NCBI GenBank assembly: GCA_041395505.1
Contig: JAWLAG010000002.1
Span: 1-64,000, forward strand
Direction of reading: 5' to 3'
Length of the DNA stretch: 64,000 nucleotides
From: Steroidobacteraceae bacterium
Lineage (GTDB): Bacteria > Pseudomonadota > Gammaproteobacteria > Steroidobacterales > Steroidobacteraceae
The position numbers and the translations under genes were made by a program. Under the pieces are notes generated by a model. The model was given only the letters and a program-made list of their open reading frames with translations, did not search any database and was not told the origin of the DNA. This document shows positions 28,901 to 36,236 of the stretch, one piece after another (positions within the stretch are counted from its first letter, which is position 1; every line of letters starts with the position of its first letter).

Positions 28901-29262
28901 ACGTAACCCGCCGGGGTCACCGGATCGTAGGAAGCGCCGAGCGCACCTGGCCGCGCGGCAACCGGACGGGGATCATGGGCCAGGTAGGCTGGCGCCGAGC
29001 GGTCGACGGCTTCGAACACCGGCAACTGGTCGTCCGCCATCGCAACGACGGCGCGCGCGAGCTGCGCGACCGGCTTGGTCTGCGAGACAGCCGGCTCGTA
29101 ATCGTCCCAGGGATTGCCGGCAACGCGAATCGGGCTTGCATCCGATGCGCTGCCCACGGCTTCGTCGACAGCGCTCGTAACCGGCAATGCATCGGGCCGG
29201 GCCAGATAGAGCCCTCCCGCCAGAATTGCCGCCGCTGAAATCGCCAGTAATTTCTTCTGCAT
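25999..29262 (-). CDS. Secreted S8 (subtilisin-like) peptidase with LamG insert and WxxGYL repeats
   Basis: This 1087-residue extracellular subtilase has a signal peptide (residues 1-22), an I9-like propeptide (about 115-190), and the triad D218 (AVIDTGVADHPDL), H564 (GHGTHIAG) and S764 (SGTSMAAA), with oxyanion N665. About 345 residues separate D218 from H564, far more than in subtilisins. The insert includes a concanavalin/LamG-like domain (about 400-555, for example AMTLEVWLTPANITD). Residues 861-930 are tandem hexads of the form GYLW[NSTA][ND], and a C-terminal jelly-roll-like domain (about 950-1087) follows. The enzyme probably acts on extracellular protein, and the LamG and jelly-roll modules may bind substrate or polysaccharide. 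Confidence 0.93.
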   Translation of the reverse strand: MQKKLLAISAAAILAGGLYLARPDALPVTSAVDEAVGSASDASPIRVAGNPWDDYEPAVSQTKPVAQLARAVVAMADDQLPVFEAVDRSAPAYLAHDPRPVAARPGALGASYDPVTPAGYVDQLLRTSHEADMGELATRIAALDGRILRNYQNLHMLAVRAPQSRIAALLALDGLQSAGVDRDVAFMSQPTLESAHLPTQGMSEFTSVRSDIGVAVIDTGVADHPDLNVVRRANLTAPVTELVASGRSDGALKALYLFDEGSGARAFDRTSGTPMHLDHYADSSGLTQADGVAISGLRSVGSPSAPFQMQNNSDHAIQMFWVDFSGNLVSYGTIQPGQNWSIGSYRDYPWVVANAATGKPEAVMLAPVASKQHYFNGLPGEFSASGLKVHNGVFANFDSNDKIGPSCKANNAMTLEVWLTPANITDNSIILQRGVTTIGDFKLLQMGNRFQARVRKSATVVYTYTNSGALLPGKSTHLVVTRGTDGYVRMYQDGIKTYSNGTNRSEPLAWDTNYPLQIGDTDVPWQGSIDMLAVHCQSLSDSQVAAHYLAGANAYVTQLDAVGHGTHIAGTIGGNGNKSAKQYSGVAPGASLYDLRVLDSTGRGTVSGVLAAFDWLMEQGSREGIRVANLSLGKAVEVKAADDPLVAAVDALVARNVTVVTSAGNYGAAGNFYVTSPGIAPAAITVGALNNADTGCSGDDTVADFSSRGPTLYDHYVKPDLLAPGYRVIAPISKGSLSAGYPERLATCLTGDCYGQYFRLSGTSMAAAVTSGAAVLMLSRDPSLNPASVKARMMRSARKIAGDPVATGAGVLDIAAAMRDTGRVARAPSPKLIRPSAGTTVLIEDTGKLWGSSEWSARNIWNNGYLWNDGYLWSDGYLWSDGYLWTDGYLWNNGYLWNNGYLWSDGYLWADGYLWNNGYLWNNGYLWTNGIEMMADSSSSSAGGSCPADMTVTRLSNGGFEQGTAGLWQPASGITITTSAFEGAKALKITAPSSSSLCTSFTLNSFEVGQVLTTVGYYTAEPNRPWTGIGFDYFDANWTEIGENYTSLAPASAWTRFTFNGTPPAGTQHVTLWFCGGSTKYDALEVR
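26473..26682 (-). repeat. Coding tandem repeat, 18-bp unit, about 11.7 copies
   Basis: An 18-base unit repeats in frame within the subtilase gene and encodes GYLW followed by two variable residues (NN, ND, SD, TD, AD or TN). There are eleven YLW copies in a row. DNA copies are nearly identical and differ mostly at codons for the variable pair, suggesting recent slippage or unequal crossing-over. Confidence 0.95.
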
Positions 29263-29522
29263 GGCCGTTCCCGAATTCCTGTTGCCGTCGTGTTGATCGT
29301 CGAGGCCTGTATTTCATGGAAAAACGCCGTTGCATGTGTCGTTCGGCGCCACCGCCGCCCGGCCGAAAACTGTGATGTGGTTGGAATAATGCGTCGGTCA
29401 AATGAACCGGCACCGGGCAAGTGAAAACTCTGAAATGGGGTGCCAATGGCAGTGCCCACCGGGATGGTGGGCGTCGCCGCAGGCGCAAGGGGCGGTTCGT
29501 CCGCCACCTGCGCTGTGCTTGC
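29263..29522. other. 260-base intergenic region between subtilase and hslO
   Basis: No convincing gene is present. Going leftward it contains the end of the hslO transcript and the leader of the subtilase gene. Two hairpins are visible: GCCCACC/GGTGGGC at 29454-29472 and a longer imperfect one at 29483-29513. No recognisable -35/-10 pair with good spacing was found for the subtilase. Confidence 0.5.
29483..29513 (-). terminator. Possible hslO 3'-end hairpin
   Basis: GCGCA and TGCGC form the outer stem and GGCGG and CCGCC the inner stem around a TTCGT loop, with a 3-base imperfect bulge between. It lies 10 bases past the hslO stop. No U run follows on the leftward transcript, so intrinsic termination is uncertain, and RNA 3'-end protection is equally possible. 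Confidence 0.35.
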
Positions 29523-30431
29523 CTAGTTCAGGGCGCGCGAACCACTCGGCGGGTGATCGCCGGCAAACAGTTGCTCCACGTCGCCGGCGTCGAAACGATA
29601 GGGGCGCTGACAGAACTCGCAGGTGACGCTGACGCTGCCCTGTTCGCGCAGGATGTCCTCGACTTCCTCGCGGCCAAGGCCCTGCAGCAGGCTTGCGACA
29701 CGGTCGCCATCGCAGCGGCAGCGAAACCGCACCGGCTGAGGGGAGAACAACCGGATGGCCTCGGATCCTGCCAGTGCTCGCAGCAGCGACTCGCCGTCAC
29801 CGTCAAGCAATTGCCCGCGTGCCAGTCGGGAAAACCGCTCGCCAGCGAGGCGCCACTCGCCGTCGTGATTTTCTGCATTGCGGCCACTGTCGGCCGGCAT
29901 GCGCTGCAGGATGAGCCCGCCACAGCGATTTGCATCCGCCGCGAGCAACACCCGGGTGGGGAGTTGCTCCGAGGACGCGAAATAGTGCTCGAGCGACTCG
30001 GCGAGGCTCTTGCCATCGAGTGGCACGATGCCCTGGTAACGTCCCCCTTCGATCGCAGTCGTATCGATAGTCACGGCGAGCGTTCCCTCGCCCACGAGCG
30101 ACGTGAAGTTCGTGCCCTCCCCGGCAACGTCCGCGACACGCACCATCGCCCGCATGCGATAGTCATGCGTGCATTGCGCCACCAGCAGCGCAATGTTGGC
30201 GCTGCCTTCGATCTGCAGCGTGAGCAGGCCATCGAACTTGAGCGTGCCCGCAAGGAGCACGCTGGCCGCGAGTGTCTCGCCCAGCAGCCTTTCCACGGCA
30301 GCAGGATGATGCTGGTGCGCCTTGAGCTCCCGCCATGCGGGCCCGAGATCGAGCCAGTAGCCTCGCATCGGAAGTGAATCGAATACGAAACGTCGCAGGC
30401 TGTCGGCGCTGGGATCCTCCGGCAGGACCAT
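29523..30431 (-). CDS. hslO: Redox-regulated chaperone Hsp33
   Basis: Hsp33 is a cytoplasmic holdase activated by oxidation of a zinc-bound cysteine cluster. The 302-residue protein has the N-terminal Hsp33 fold and the C-terminal redox switch C238xC240 (RFRCRCD) and C271xxC274 (VTCEFCQRP). Its ATG shares one base with the gatB stop (TGATG), so translation is coupled to the gatCAB mRNA. It is the last gene of that operon. Confidence 0.96.
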   Translation of the reverse strand: MVLPEDPSADSLRRFVFDSLPMRGYWLDLGPAWRELKAHQHHPAAVERLLGETLAASVLLAGTLKFDGLLTLQIEGSANIALLVAQCTHDYRMRAMVRVADVAGEGTNFTSLVGEGTLAVTIDTTAIEGGRYQGIVPLDGKSLAESLEHYFASSEQLPTRVLLAADANRCGGLILQRMPADSGRNAENHDGEWRLAGERFSRLARGQLLDGDGESLLRALAGSEAIRLFSPQPVRFRCRCDGDRVASLLQGLGREEVEDILREQGSVSVTCEFCQRPYRFDAGDVEQLFAGDHPPSGSRALN

Positions 30432-31873
30432 CAGGGCGCGAGCTTTTGCTTCAGCAGTGCGTTCACCTGGGCGGGATTGGCCTTGCCACCGGAGGCCTTC
30501 ATGACCTGACCGACGAAGAAGCCGAACAGCTTGTCCTTGCCGGCGCGGTAGTCGGCGAGCTGGCCGGGATTGGCCGACATGACCTCGTCGATGACGCGCT
30601 CGATGGCGCCCGTATCGGTGATCTGCCGAAGGCCCCGCTCATCGATGATCGCATCGGCGCCCTTGCCACTGCTCCACATGGCTTCGAACACTTCCTTGGC
30701 AAGCTTGCCCGAGAGCGTGGAATCGTTGATCCGCTCGAGCAGGTTCGCAAGCGCCGCGGCGCCGACCCTGCTGGCAGCGATATCGAGACCATCCTTGTTG
30801 AGTGCGGCGGCGAGTTCGCCACTCACCCAGTTGGCCGCGAGCTTGGCGTGCTGCGCGCCAACCGCCGCGACCACCTGCTCGTAGTAATCGGCGAGCTCGC
30901 GACTCGCGGTCAGCACTCCGGCGTCGTAGGCCGACAATCCGTAGTCGGCAACGAAGCGCTGCGCCTTGTCGTCCGGCAATTCCGGCAACTGCGCGTGTAC
31001 TGATTCGATATACGCAGCGGAGACCTCGAGCGGCAGCAGATCAGGATCCGGGAAATAACGGTAATCGTTCGCCTCCTCCTTGCTTCGCATCGAGCGCGTC
31101 TCGCCGCGATCCGGATCGTAGAGCCTGGTTTCCTGGACGACCTTGCCTCCGCCTTCGACGATGTCGATCTGGCGCGCCACCTCGAAGTTGATGGCTTTTT
31201 CGATGAACCGGAAGGAATTCAGGTTCTTGATTTCCGCACGTGTGCCAAAAGCGCTCGCGCCGCGCCGGCGCACGGACACGTTCGCGTCGCAGCGAAACGA
31301 ACCTTCCTGCATGTTGCCATCGCAGATGCCGAGGTAGCGCACCAGCGTGTGGATCTTCTTCATGTAGGCCACGGCTTCGCCGGCAGAGCGCAGGTCCGGC
31401 TCGGACACGATTTCGAGCAACGGGGTTCCGGCACGATTGAGATCGATGGCCGATACGCCCTTGAGCCCTTCGTGCAGCGACTTGCCGGCATCTTCCTCGA
31501 GGTGCGCACGTGTTACGCCTATGGTCTTGGTCGTTCCGTCCGCCAGCACGATCTCGACGGTGCCGCCGGCAACGATGGGCAGCTCGTACTGGCTGATCTG
31601 GTAACCCTTGGGCAGGTCGGGATAGAAGTAGTTCTTGCGTGCAAACACCGAGCGCTCGGCAACCTTCGCGCGGATCGCGAGCCCGAACATCACCGCCATG
31701 CGCACGGCTTCGCCATTCAACACGGGCAGCACGCCGGGGTAGCCCAGGTCGACCAGATTGGCCTGGGCGTTGGGGCTTGCGCCAAATGCCGTGGCCGAGC
31801 GCGAGAAGATCTTCGAGCGCGTTGCAAGCTGCGCGTGTATCTCGAGACCGATGACTGTTTCGTAGTCCATCAT
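30431..31873 (-). CDS. gatB: Aspartyl/glutamyl-tRNA(Asn/Gln) amidotransferase subunit B
   Basis: GatB activates the mischarged aminoacyl-tRNA by phosphorylation within the GatCAB complex. The 480-residue protein begins MMDYETVIGLEIHAQL; either Met could be the start, and a much longer upstream reading inside gatA is rejected. The catalytic domain includes RSATAFGASPNAQANLVD and RSEE-like metal-binding segments. The C-terminal YqeY-like tail reads FFVGQVMKASGGKANP. It sits five bases after gatA and overlaps hslO by one base. Confidence 0.97.
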   Translation of the reverse strand: MMDYETVIGLEIHAQLATRSKIFSRSATAFGASPNAQANLVDLGYPGVLPVLNGEAVRMAVMFGLAIRAKVAERSVFARKNYFYPDLPKGYQISQYELPIVAGGTVEIVLADGTTKTIGVTRAHLEEDAGKSLHEGLKGVSAIDLNRAGTPLLEIVSEPDLRSAGEAVAYMKKIHTLVRYLGICDGNMQEGSFRCDANVSVRRRGASAFGTRAEIKNLNSFRFIEKAINFEVARQIDIVEGGGKVVQETRLYDPDRGETRSMRSKEEANDYRYFPDPDLLPLEVSAAYIESVHAQLPELPDDKAQRFVADYGLSAYDAGVLTASRELADYYEQVVAAVGAQHAKLAANWVSGELAAALNKDGLDIAASRVGAAALANLLERINDSTLSGKLAKEVFEAMWSSGKGADAIIDERGLRQITDTGAIERVIDEVMSANPGQLADYRAGKDKLFGFFVGQVMKASGGKANPAQVNALLKQKLAP

Positions 31874-31878
31874 GCGGA

Positions 31879-33339
31879 TCAGGCGTATGCCGCCGGCAAC
31901 TGGCTGTGCCACTCGGTCTGTCGTTGGTAGGCGTGCGCGACATTCAGCAACCGCGCTTCCGCAAAATGGGGTGCGACGATCTGCAGCCCGACCGGCAATC
32001 CACCCACGAAACCGCAAGGCAGGGAAATCGCCGGCAATCCCGCGAGGTTGGCGCCGATGGTGTATATGTCGTTGAGGTACATGGTCAGCGGATCGGCGGT
32101 CTTCGCGCCGATGGCGAAGGCAGGCGTCGGCGTGGTCGGTCCGACCAGCACGTCCACGCTCTCGAAGGCGCGCTTGAAATCCTGTGCGATGAGCTGTCGC
32201 ACCTTCTGGGCCTTGAGGTAATAAGCGTCGTAGTACCCGGCGGACAGCACGTAGGTGCCGGTCATGATGCGACGCTTGACCTCGGCCCCGAAGCCCTCGC
32301 CGCGCGATCGGCAATACATGTCGTTGAGATCGCGCGGCGATTCGCAGCGATAACCGAAACGCACGCCGTCGAAACGCGCCAGGTTGGATGAACACTCCGC
32401 CGGAGCGACCACATAGTAGGTCGGCACGGACAACGCCAGATTGGGCAGGCTCACTTCGCACAACGTGGCGCCGAGCTGCTCGTAGACGGCGAGCGCTGCG
32501 CGCACGCGTTGTTCATTCCCGGCATCGAGTCCGGCGCCGACGAATTCACGGACCAGACCGATCTTGAGGCCCCGCAGCGACTGGCCGAGTGCGGCCAGGT
32601 AATCGGGTACCGGGGCATCGACACTGGTCGAGTCGCGCGGATCGAAACCCGCCATGGCACCGAGCAGCAGGGCGCAGTCCTCAGCCGTCGGAGCGATGAC
32701 GCCGCCCTGATCGAGGCTCGAAGCAAAGGCGATCATGCCGTAACGCGACACCCGACCATAGGTGGGTTTGAGTCCGGTGACGCCGCACAAAGCCGCCGGT
32801 TGACGTATCGAGCCGCCGGTGTCCGTCGCGGTAGCAGCCGGTACCAGCCGTGCCGCGACCGCGGCAGCCGAACCACCCGATGAGCCGCCGGGCACGAGCT
32901 CGGTGTTCCATGGATTGCGCACGACGCCGAAATAGCTCGTCTCGTTGGACGAACCCATGGCGAATTCATCCATGTTGGTCTTGCCTAGCATGACCGCGCC
33001 GGCGGCACGCAGCCGCGCGACCACGGTCGCGTCGTAGGGCGAGACGAAATTCGCGAGCATGCGCGATCCGCAACTCGTCAATACGCCGTCGGTGCAGAAG
33101 ATGTCCTTGTGTGCGAGCGGCAATCCCGTGAGCGCCCCGGACTCGCCACGCAGAAGTTGCTGGTCAGCGGCACGGGCCGCAGCGAGGGCGGACTCACCCG
33201 TCACGGTGATGAAGGCATTCAATGTCGGCTGGGCCGCCTCGATCCGCGCCAGGTACGCCTGCGCGAGTTCAAGCGCGGAGTACTCGCGGGCCAGCAGGCC
33301 GCGGCGCAGCTCGGCCAGGGTACGCAAATGCAGCGCCAT
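31879..33339 (-). CDS. gatA: Aspartyl/glutamyl-tRNA(Asn/Gln) amidotransferase subunit A
   Basis: GatA is the amidase subunit that releases ammonia from glutamine for tRNA-dependent amidation. The 486 residues contain the amidase signature with the Lys-Ser-Ser triad K78 (LAHKDIFCT), S153 (PGGSSGGSAAA) and S177 (TDTGGSIRQPA). The start shares TAATG with the gatC stop. With GatB and GatC it forms the complete transamidosome enzyme. Its specificity for Asn or Gln tRNA depends on which synthetases the genome carries. Confidence 0.98.
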   Translation of the reverse strand: MALHLRTLAELRRGLLAREYSALELAQAYLARIEAAQPTLNAFITVTGESALAAARAADQQLLRGESGALTGLPLAHKDIFCTDGVLTSCGSRMLANFVSPYDATVVARLRAAGAVMLGKTNMDEFAMGSSNETSYFGVVRNPWNTELVPGGSSGGSAAAVAARLVPAATATDTGGSIRQPAALCGVTGLKPTYGRVSRYGMIAFASSLDQGGVIAPTAEDCALLLGAMAGFDPRDSTSVDAPVPDYLAALGQSLRGLKIGLVREFVGAGLDAGNEQRVRAALAVYEQLGATLCEVSLPNLALSVPTYYVVAPAECSSNLARFDGVRFGYRCESPRDLNDMYCRSRGEGFGAEVKRRIMTGTYVLSAGYYDAYYLKAQKVRQLIAQDFKRAFESVDVLVGPTTPTPAFAIGAKTADPLTMYLNDIYTIGANLAGLPAISLPCGFVGGLPVGLQIVAPHFAEARLLNVAHAYQRQTEWHSQLPAAYA

Positions 33340-33629
33340 TACTCGATGACCTTGGGCACGAGGTAGAGTCCGGCGGATACGGCCGGCGCATTGCGCTGGT
33401 AGCGCTCGTGCTGATCGGATTCTGTGACCGCATCGACATCGAGGCGTTGACTCTGGCCCTCGAGGGGATGCGCCATGGGCTCGACATCGCCCGTATCCGC
33501 CGCTTCGAGTTGCCCGACGAACTCGACTATCTTTGGCAGGCTCTCGAGGTAGGCCGGTAGTTCGGCCGGGGTCAGCGACAGTTTCGCCAGGGCGGCGATG
33601 CGCTCGATGTCGTCACGCTGCAGGGTCAT
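33339..33629 (-). CDS. gatC: Aspartyl/glutamyl-tRNA(Asn/Gln) amidotransferase subunit C
   Basis: GatC is the small stabilising subunit that wraps the GatA-GatB interface. The 96-residue protein has the family N-terminus IERIAALAKLSLTPAEL and the extended C-terminal segment with VEPMAHPLEG. It is the first gene of gatC-gatA-gatB-hslO and diverges from mreB. Its promoter probably lies interleaved with that of mreB. Confidence 0.96.
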   Translation of the reverse strand: MTLQRDDIERIAALAKLSLTPAELPAYLESLPKIVEFVGQLEAADTGDVEPMAHPLEGQSQRLDVDAVTESDQHERYQRNAPAVSAGLYLVPKVIE

Positions 33630-33667
33630 GTGAAACGGTTGGAAGAATCAACAGGCGAAGGCTGAAA

Positions 33668-33696
33668 ATCATACACCTCGCCTTGTGGAATGTCCC
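33668..33696 (-). promoter_or_regulatory. Candidate promoter of gatCAB-hslO
   Basis: On the minus strand GGGACA (-35) and TATGAT (-10) are separated by exactly 17 bases, the standard sigma-70 spacing, about 40 bases before the gatC ATG. The -35 lies inside the spacer of the opposing mreB promoter candidate. Confidence 0.4.
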
Positions 33697-33711
33697 GGTG
33701 GTTGCTAGATT
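33683..33711 (+). promoter_or_regulatory. Candidate promoter of the mre operon
   Basis: TTGTGG and TAGATT are 17 bases apart, with a predicted transcription start about 38 bases before mreB. The hexamers are moderate matches. The element interlocks with the leftward gatC promoter candidate, so the two may compete for polymerase. Confidence 0.35.
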
Positions 33712-33755
33712 AGCGCAACTTTTTCGCGCATTTTCGCGAGTACCGGTCGCCTTAC

Positions 33756-34799
33756 ATGTTCAAACGCCTGCGGGGCTATTTCTCCAGCGATCTGTCGATC
33801 GACCTGGGCACGGCCAATACTCTTATCTATGTCCGTGACAAGGGCATCGTTCTCAATGAGCCGTCGGTCGTAGCCGTACAGGATGAGCCCTCGCGCGGCG
33901 GCAAGGTCATCGTGGCGGTCGGCACCGAAGCGAAAAGCATGCTCGGGCGCACGCCGGGCCACATCACGGCGGTCCGGCCCCTCAAGGACGGCGTCATCGC
34001 CGACTTCACCTACACCGAGAAAATGCTCCAGTACTTCATCGGCAAGGTCCACGGCCAGCGCCTGCTGAAGCCCTCGCCGCGCGTGCTGGTCTGCGTCCCC
34101 TTCGGGTCCACCCAGGTCGAGCGCCGGGCCATCCGTGAATCGGCCGAAGGTGCCGGCGCACGCAATGTCGGCATCGTGAGCGAGCCGATGGCGGCCGCCG
34201 TGGGCGCCGGCCTGCCGGTGCACGAAGCGCGCGGCTCGATGGTCCTCGACATTGGCGGCGGCACGTCCGAGGTTGCGGTGTTGTCCCTGAACGGCATTGT
34301 GTATGCGAACTCCGCGCGCGTCGGCGGCGATCGCTTCGACGATGCCATCATGAACTACGTGCGCCGCAATTACGGCATCCTCATTGGCGAGGCGACGGCC
34401 GAGCGGATCAAGATCGAAATCGGCGCGGCCTATCCAGGACAACAAGTGCGCGAGCTGTCGGTCAAGGGCCGCAATCTCTCGGAAGGCGTTCCCCGCAGTT
34501 TCACGCTCAACAGCAACGAAATCCTCGAAGCCTTGCAGGAACCACTGCAGGCGATCGTCAGCGCCGTCAAGCAGGCGCTCGAGCAGACGCCGCCGGAACT
34601 CGGCGCCGACGTCGCCGAACGCGGCATCGTACTGACCGGCGGCGGCGCGCTGCTTCGCGACATCGACAAGCTGCTCATGGAAGAGACCGGCCTGCCCGTC
34701 GTGGTATCGGATGACCCGCTCACTTGCGTGGCCCGTGGTGGCGGCCGGATCCTCGAGCTGATGGACGAACTGGGCCCGGGCCACTTCGGCCTCGAATAG
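33756..34799 (+). CDS. mreB: Rod-shape-determining actin homologue MreB
   Basis: MreB forms ATP-dependent filaments under the inner membrane that guide lateral wall synthesis. The 347-residue protein has the actin-fold motifs: phosphate 1 (SIDLGTANTLIY near residue 16), phosphate 2 (SMVLDIGGGTSEVAVL) and the adenosine motif (GIVLTGGGALLRD). The N-terminal amphipathic membrane anchor region MFKRLRGYFSS is present. It is the first gene of the elongasome operon mreBCD-mrdA-rodA-mltB-rlpA-dacA. Confidence 0.98.
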   Translation: MFKRLRGYFSSDLSIDLGTANTLIYVRDKGIVLNEPSVVAVQDEPSRGGKVIVAVGTEAKSMLGRTPGHITAVRPLKDGVIADFTYTEKMLQYFIGKVHGQRLLKPSPRVLVCVPFGSTQVERRAIRESAEGAGARNVGIVSEPMAAAVGAGLPVHEARGSMVLDIGGGTSEVAVLSLNGIVYANSARVGGDRFDDAIMNYVRRNYGILIGEATAERIKIEIGAAYPGQQVRELSVKGRNLSEGVPRSFTLNSNEILEALQEPLQAIVSAVKQALEQTPPELGADVAERGIVLTGGGALLRDIDKLLMEETGLPVVVSDDPLTCVARGGGRILELMDELGPGHFGLE

Positions 34800-34812
34800 A
34801 CGGGCATACACC

Positions 34813-35751
34813 GTGGCGGCATTCGCGAGACGCGCGAACCGACCGCTGCCGGTGCGCGGACCGTCCGCTGGAGCGCGCCTGACGCTCTACAGCATCCTCA
34901 GTGTCACGCTGATGATCATCGATCAGCGCAGTGGCTGGCTCGAGACTGCCCGCTACGCGCTGACCGCCGCGGCCTACCCGATACAGCTCGCCGTCAACTC
35001 GCCAGGCGCGGCCTGGCGCTGGCTGCGGGAGACATTCGAAGCGCGCGACCAATTGCAGGAACAGAACGCATCGCTGCGCCAGCGCGTTCGTGATCTCGAC
35101 CTGAAGGTAATGCGTTATGAGGCGCTGGCGAGCGAGAATGCGCGCTGGCGCGAAATCGATCGCGCCGCCGTCAATATTGCGGACCGGCATCTCGCCGCAC
35201 AGGTGAAGAGCTTCGAGTCGACGAGTCTGCGCCAGCGGATGGTGATAGACCGCGGCGAGATCGACGGCGCATTCCGCGGCCAGACGGTGATCGCCGGACG
35301 TGGCGTCGTGGGCCAGATATTGCACGTCGGGCCGGTGAGCAGCGAAGTGATATTGATCAGCGATCCCGAACACGCCATCCCCGTGCAGGTGTTGCGCAAT
35401 GGCCTTCGCAGCATTGCCGTCGGCACCGGAGCCGCGAGCGAAATCGTATTGCAGGCACTGCCGATACAGGCCGACATCCGCGAGGACGACCTGCTGGTGT
35501 GCTCGGGTCTCGGCGGGGTTTTTCCGGCCGGCTTTCCCGTTGCCCGCGTAACCGACGTATCCCGCGATGTCGCGCAATCCCTGACCCAGGTGCGGGCAAG
35601 ACCGCTCGCCGGACTCGATCGCGACCGGCAGGTCATGTTGATCTGGCTGCGAAACGATGTGCGCGATGAGAAATCCGCCGGTGAAACGGGAGACACCACG
35701 ACTACCGCCGCCGCGGCCGACGGGGATGCGCCTGCAGGGGACAGACCGTGA
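34813..35751 (+). CDS. mreC: Rod-shape-determining protein MreC
   Basis: MreC is a bitopic protein that activates PBP2 from the periplasmic side. The 312-residue protein has an N-terminal basic segment, one membrane helix (LTLYSILSVTLMII), a coiled coil (residues about 75-105, DQLQEQNASLRQRV) and the beta-rich MreC domain. A GTG start 13 bases after mreB is used. The last 35 residues are a disordered Thr/Ala/Asp-rich tail. It overlaps mreD by GTGA. Confidence 0.96.
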   Translation: MAAFARRANRPLPVRGPSAGARLTLYSILSVTLMIIDQRSGWLETARYALTAAAYPIQLAVNSPGAAWRWLRETFEARDQLQEQNASLRQRVRDLDLKVMRYEALASENARWREIDRAAVNIADRHLAAQVKSFESTSLRQRMVIDRGEIDGAFRGQTVIAGRGVVGQILHVGPVSSEVILISDPEHAIPVQVLRNGLRSIAVGTGAASEIVLQALPIQADIREDDLLVCSGLGGVFPAGFPVARVTDVSRDVAQSLTQVRARPLAGLDRDRQVMLIWLRNDVRDEKSAGETGDTTTTAAAADGDAPAGDRP

Positions 35752-36221
35752 CGCTCACGCAGGAACCGTCACGTCGCGTGCTCGTGATATCACTACTCGT
35801 CGCGATCGCGTTGCAGACCGTGCCGCTGCCGAACGTCCTTGCAACCCTCCGTCCGCCGATCGTGTTGCTCGTCGTCCTGTTCTGGTCTGTCGTCGCGCCG
35901 CGCCTCGGCGGCATCGCCATCGCCTTCGTGGCGGGGATCGCCATGGATGTTTTCCATGGCGTCGTGCTCGGCCAGCACGCGCTTGCGGCCTGCATTGTCG
36001 CCTACATCGCCATTCGCATGCACCTGTTGCTGCGCAATCAGACCCTGCTGCAGCAATGCCTGTTCGTGTTCGCGGCGGTATTCCTCTATGAAGCGATCGT
36101 CTGGGCGATCGACGGCTGGACCGGCCACGCGATCGCCAATCCGTGGCGGTGGCTGAGCCCGGTCCTCGGCGCAATCTGCTGGCCGCTCGTGGCTGCGATT
36201 GTCGGCCGCTACAGCCGCTAG
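35748..36221 (+). CDS. mreD: Rod-shape-determining protein MreD
   Basis: MreD is a small integral membrane member of the elongasome. The 157-residue protein contains about five hydrophobic segments, for example RPPIVLLVVLFWSVVAPRLG and the short motif GIAMDVFHG typical of the family. Initiation is at GTG, overlapping the mreC stop as GTGA. Identity is supported by family pattern and operon position. Confidence 0.95.
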   Translation: MTLTQEPSRRVLVISLLVAIALQTVPLPNVLATLRPPIVLLVVLFWSVVAPRLGGIAIAFVAGIAMDVFHGVVLGQHALAACIVAYIAIRMHLLLRNQTLLQQCLFVFAAVFLYEAIVWAIDGWTGHAIANPWRWLSPVLGAICWPLVAAIVGRYSR

Positions 36222-36236
36222 CGCGATCAAGCGCCC

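Noticed and set aside
23809..29262. Mobile genetic element carrying the accessory genes
   Set aside because: No integrase, transposase, terminal inverted repeats, target duplications or tRNA attachment remnants are visible around this stretch.
31874..32461. N-terminal extension of GatB into gatA
   Set aside because: The extra nearly 200 codons are an out-of-frame reading of gatA; the canonical GatB N-terminus starts at the chosen Met pair.
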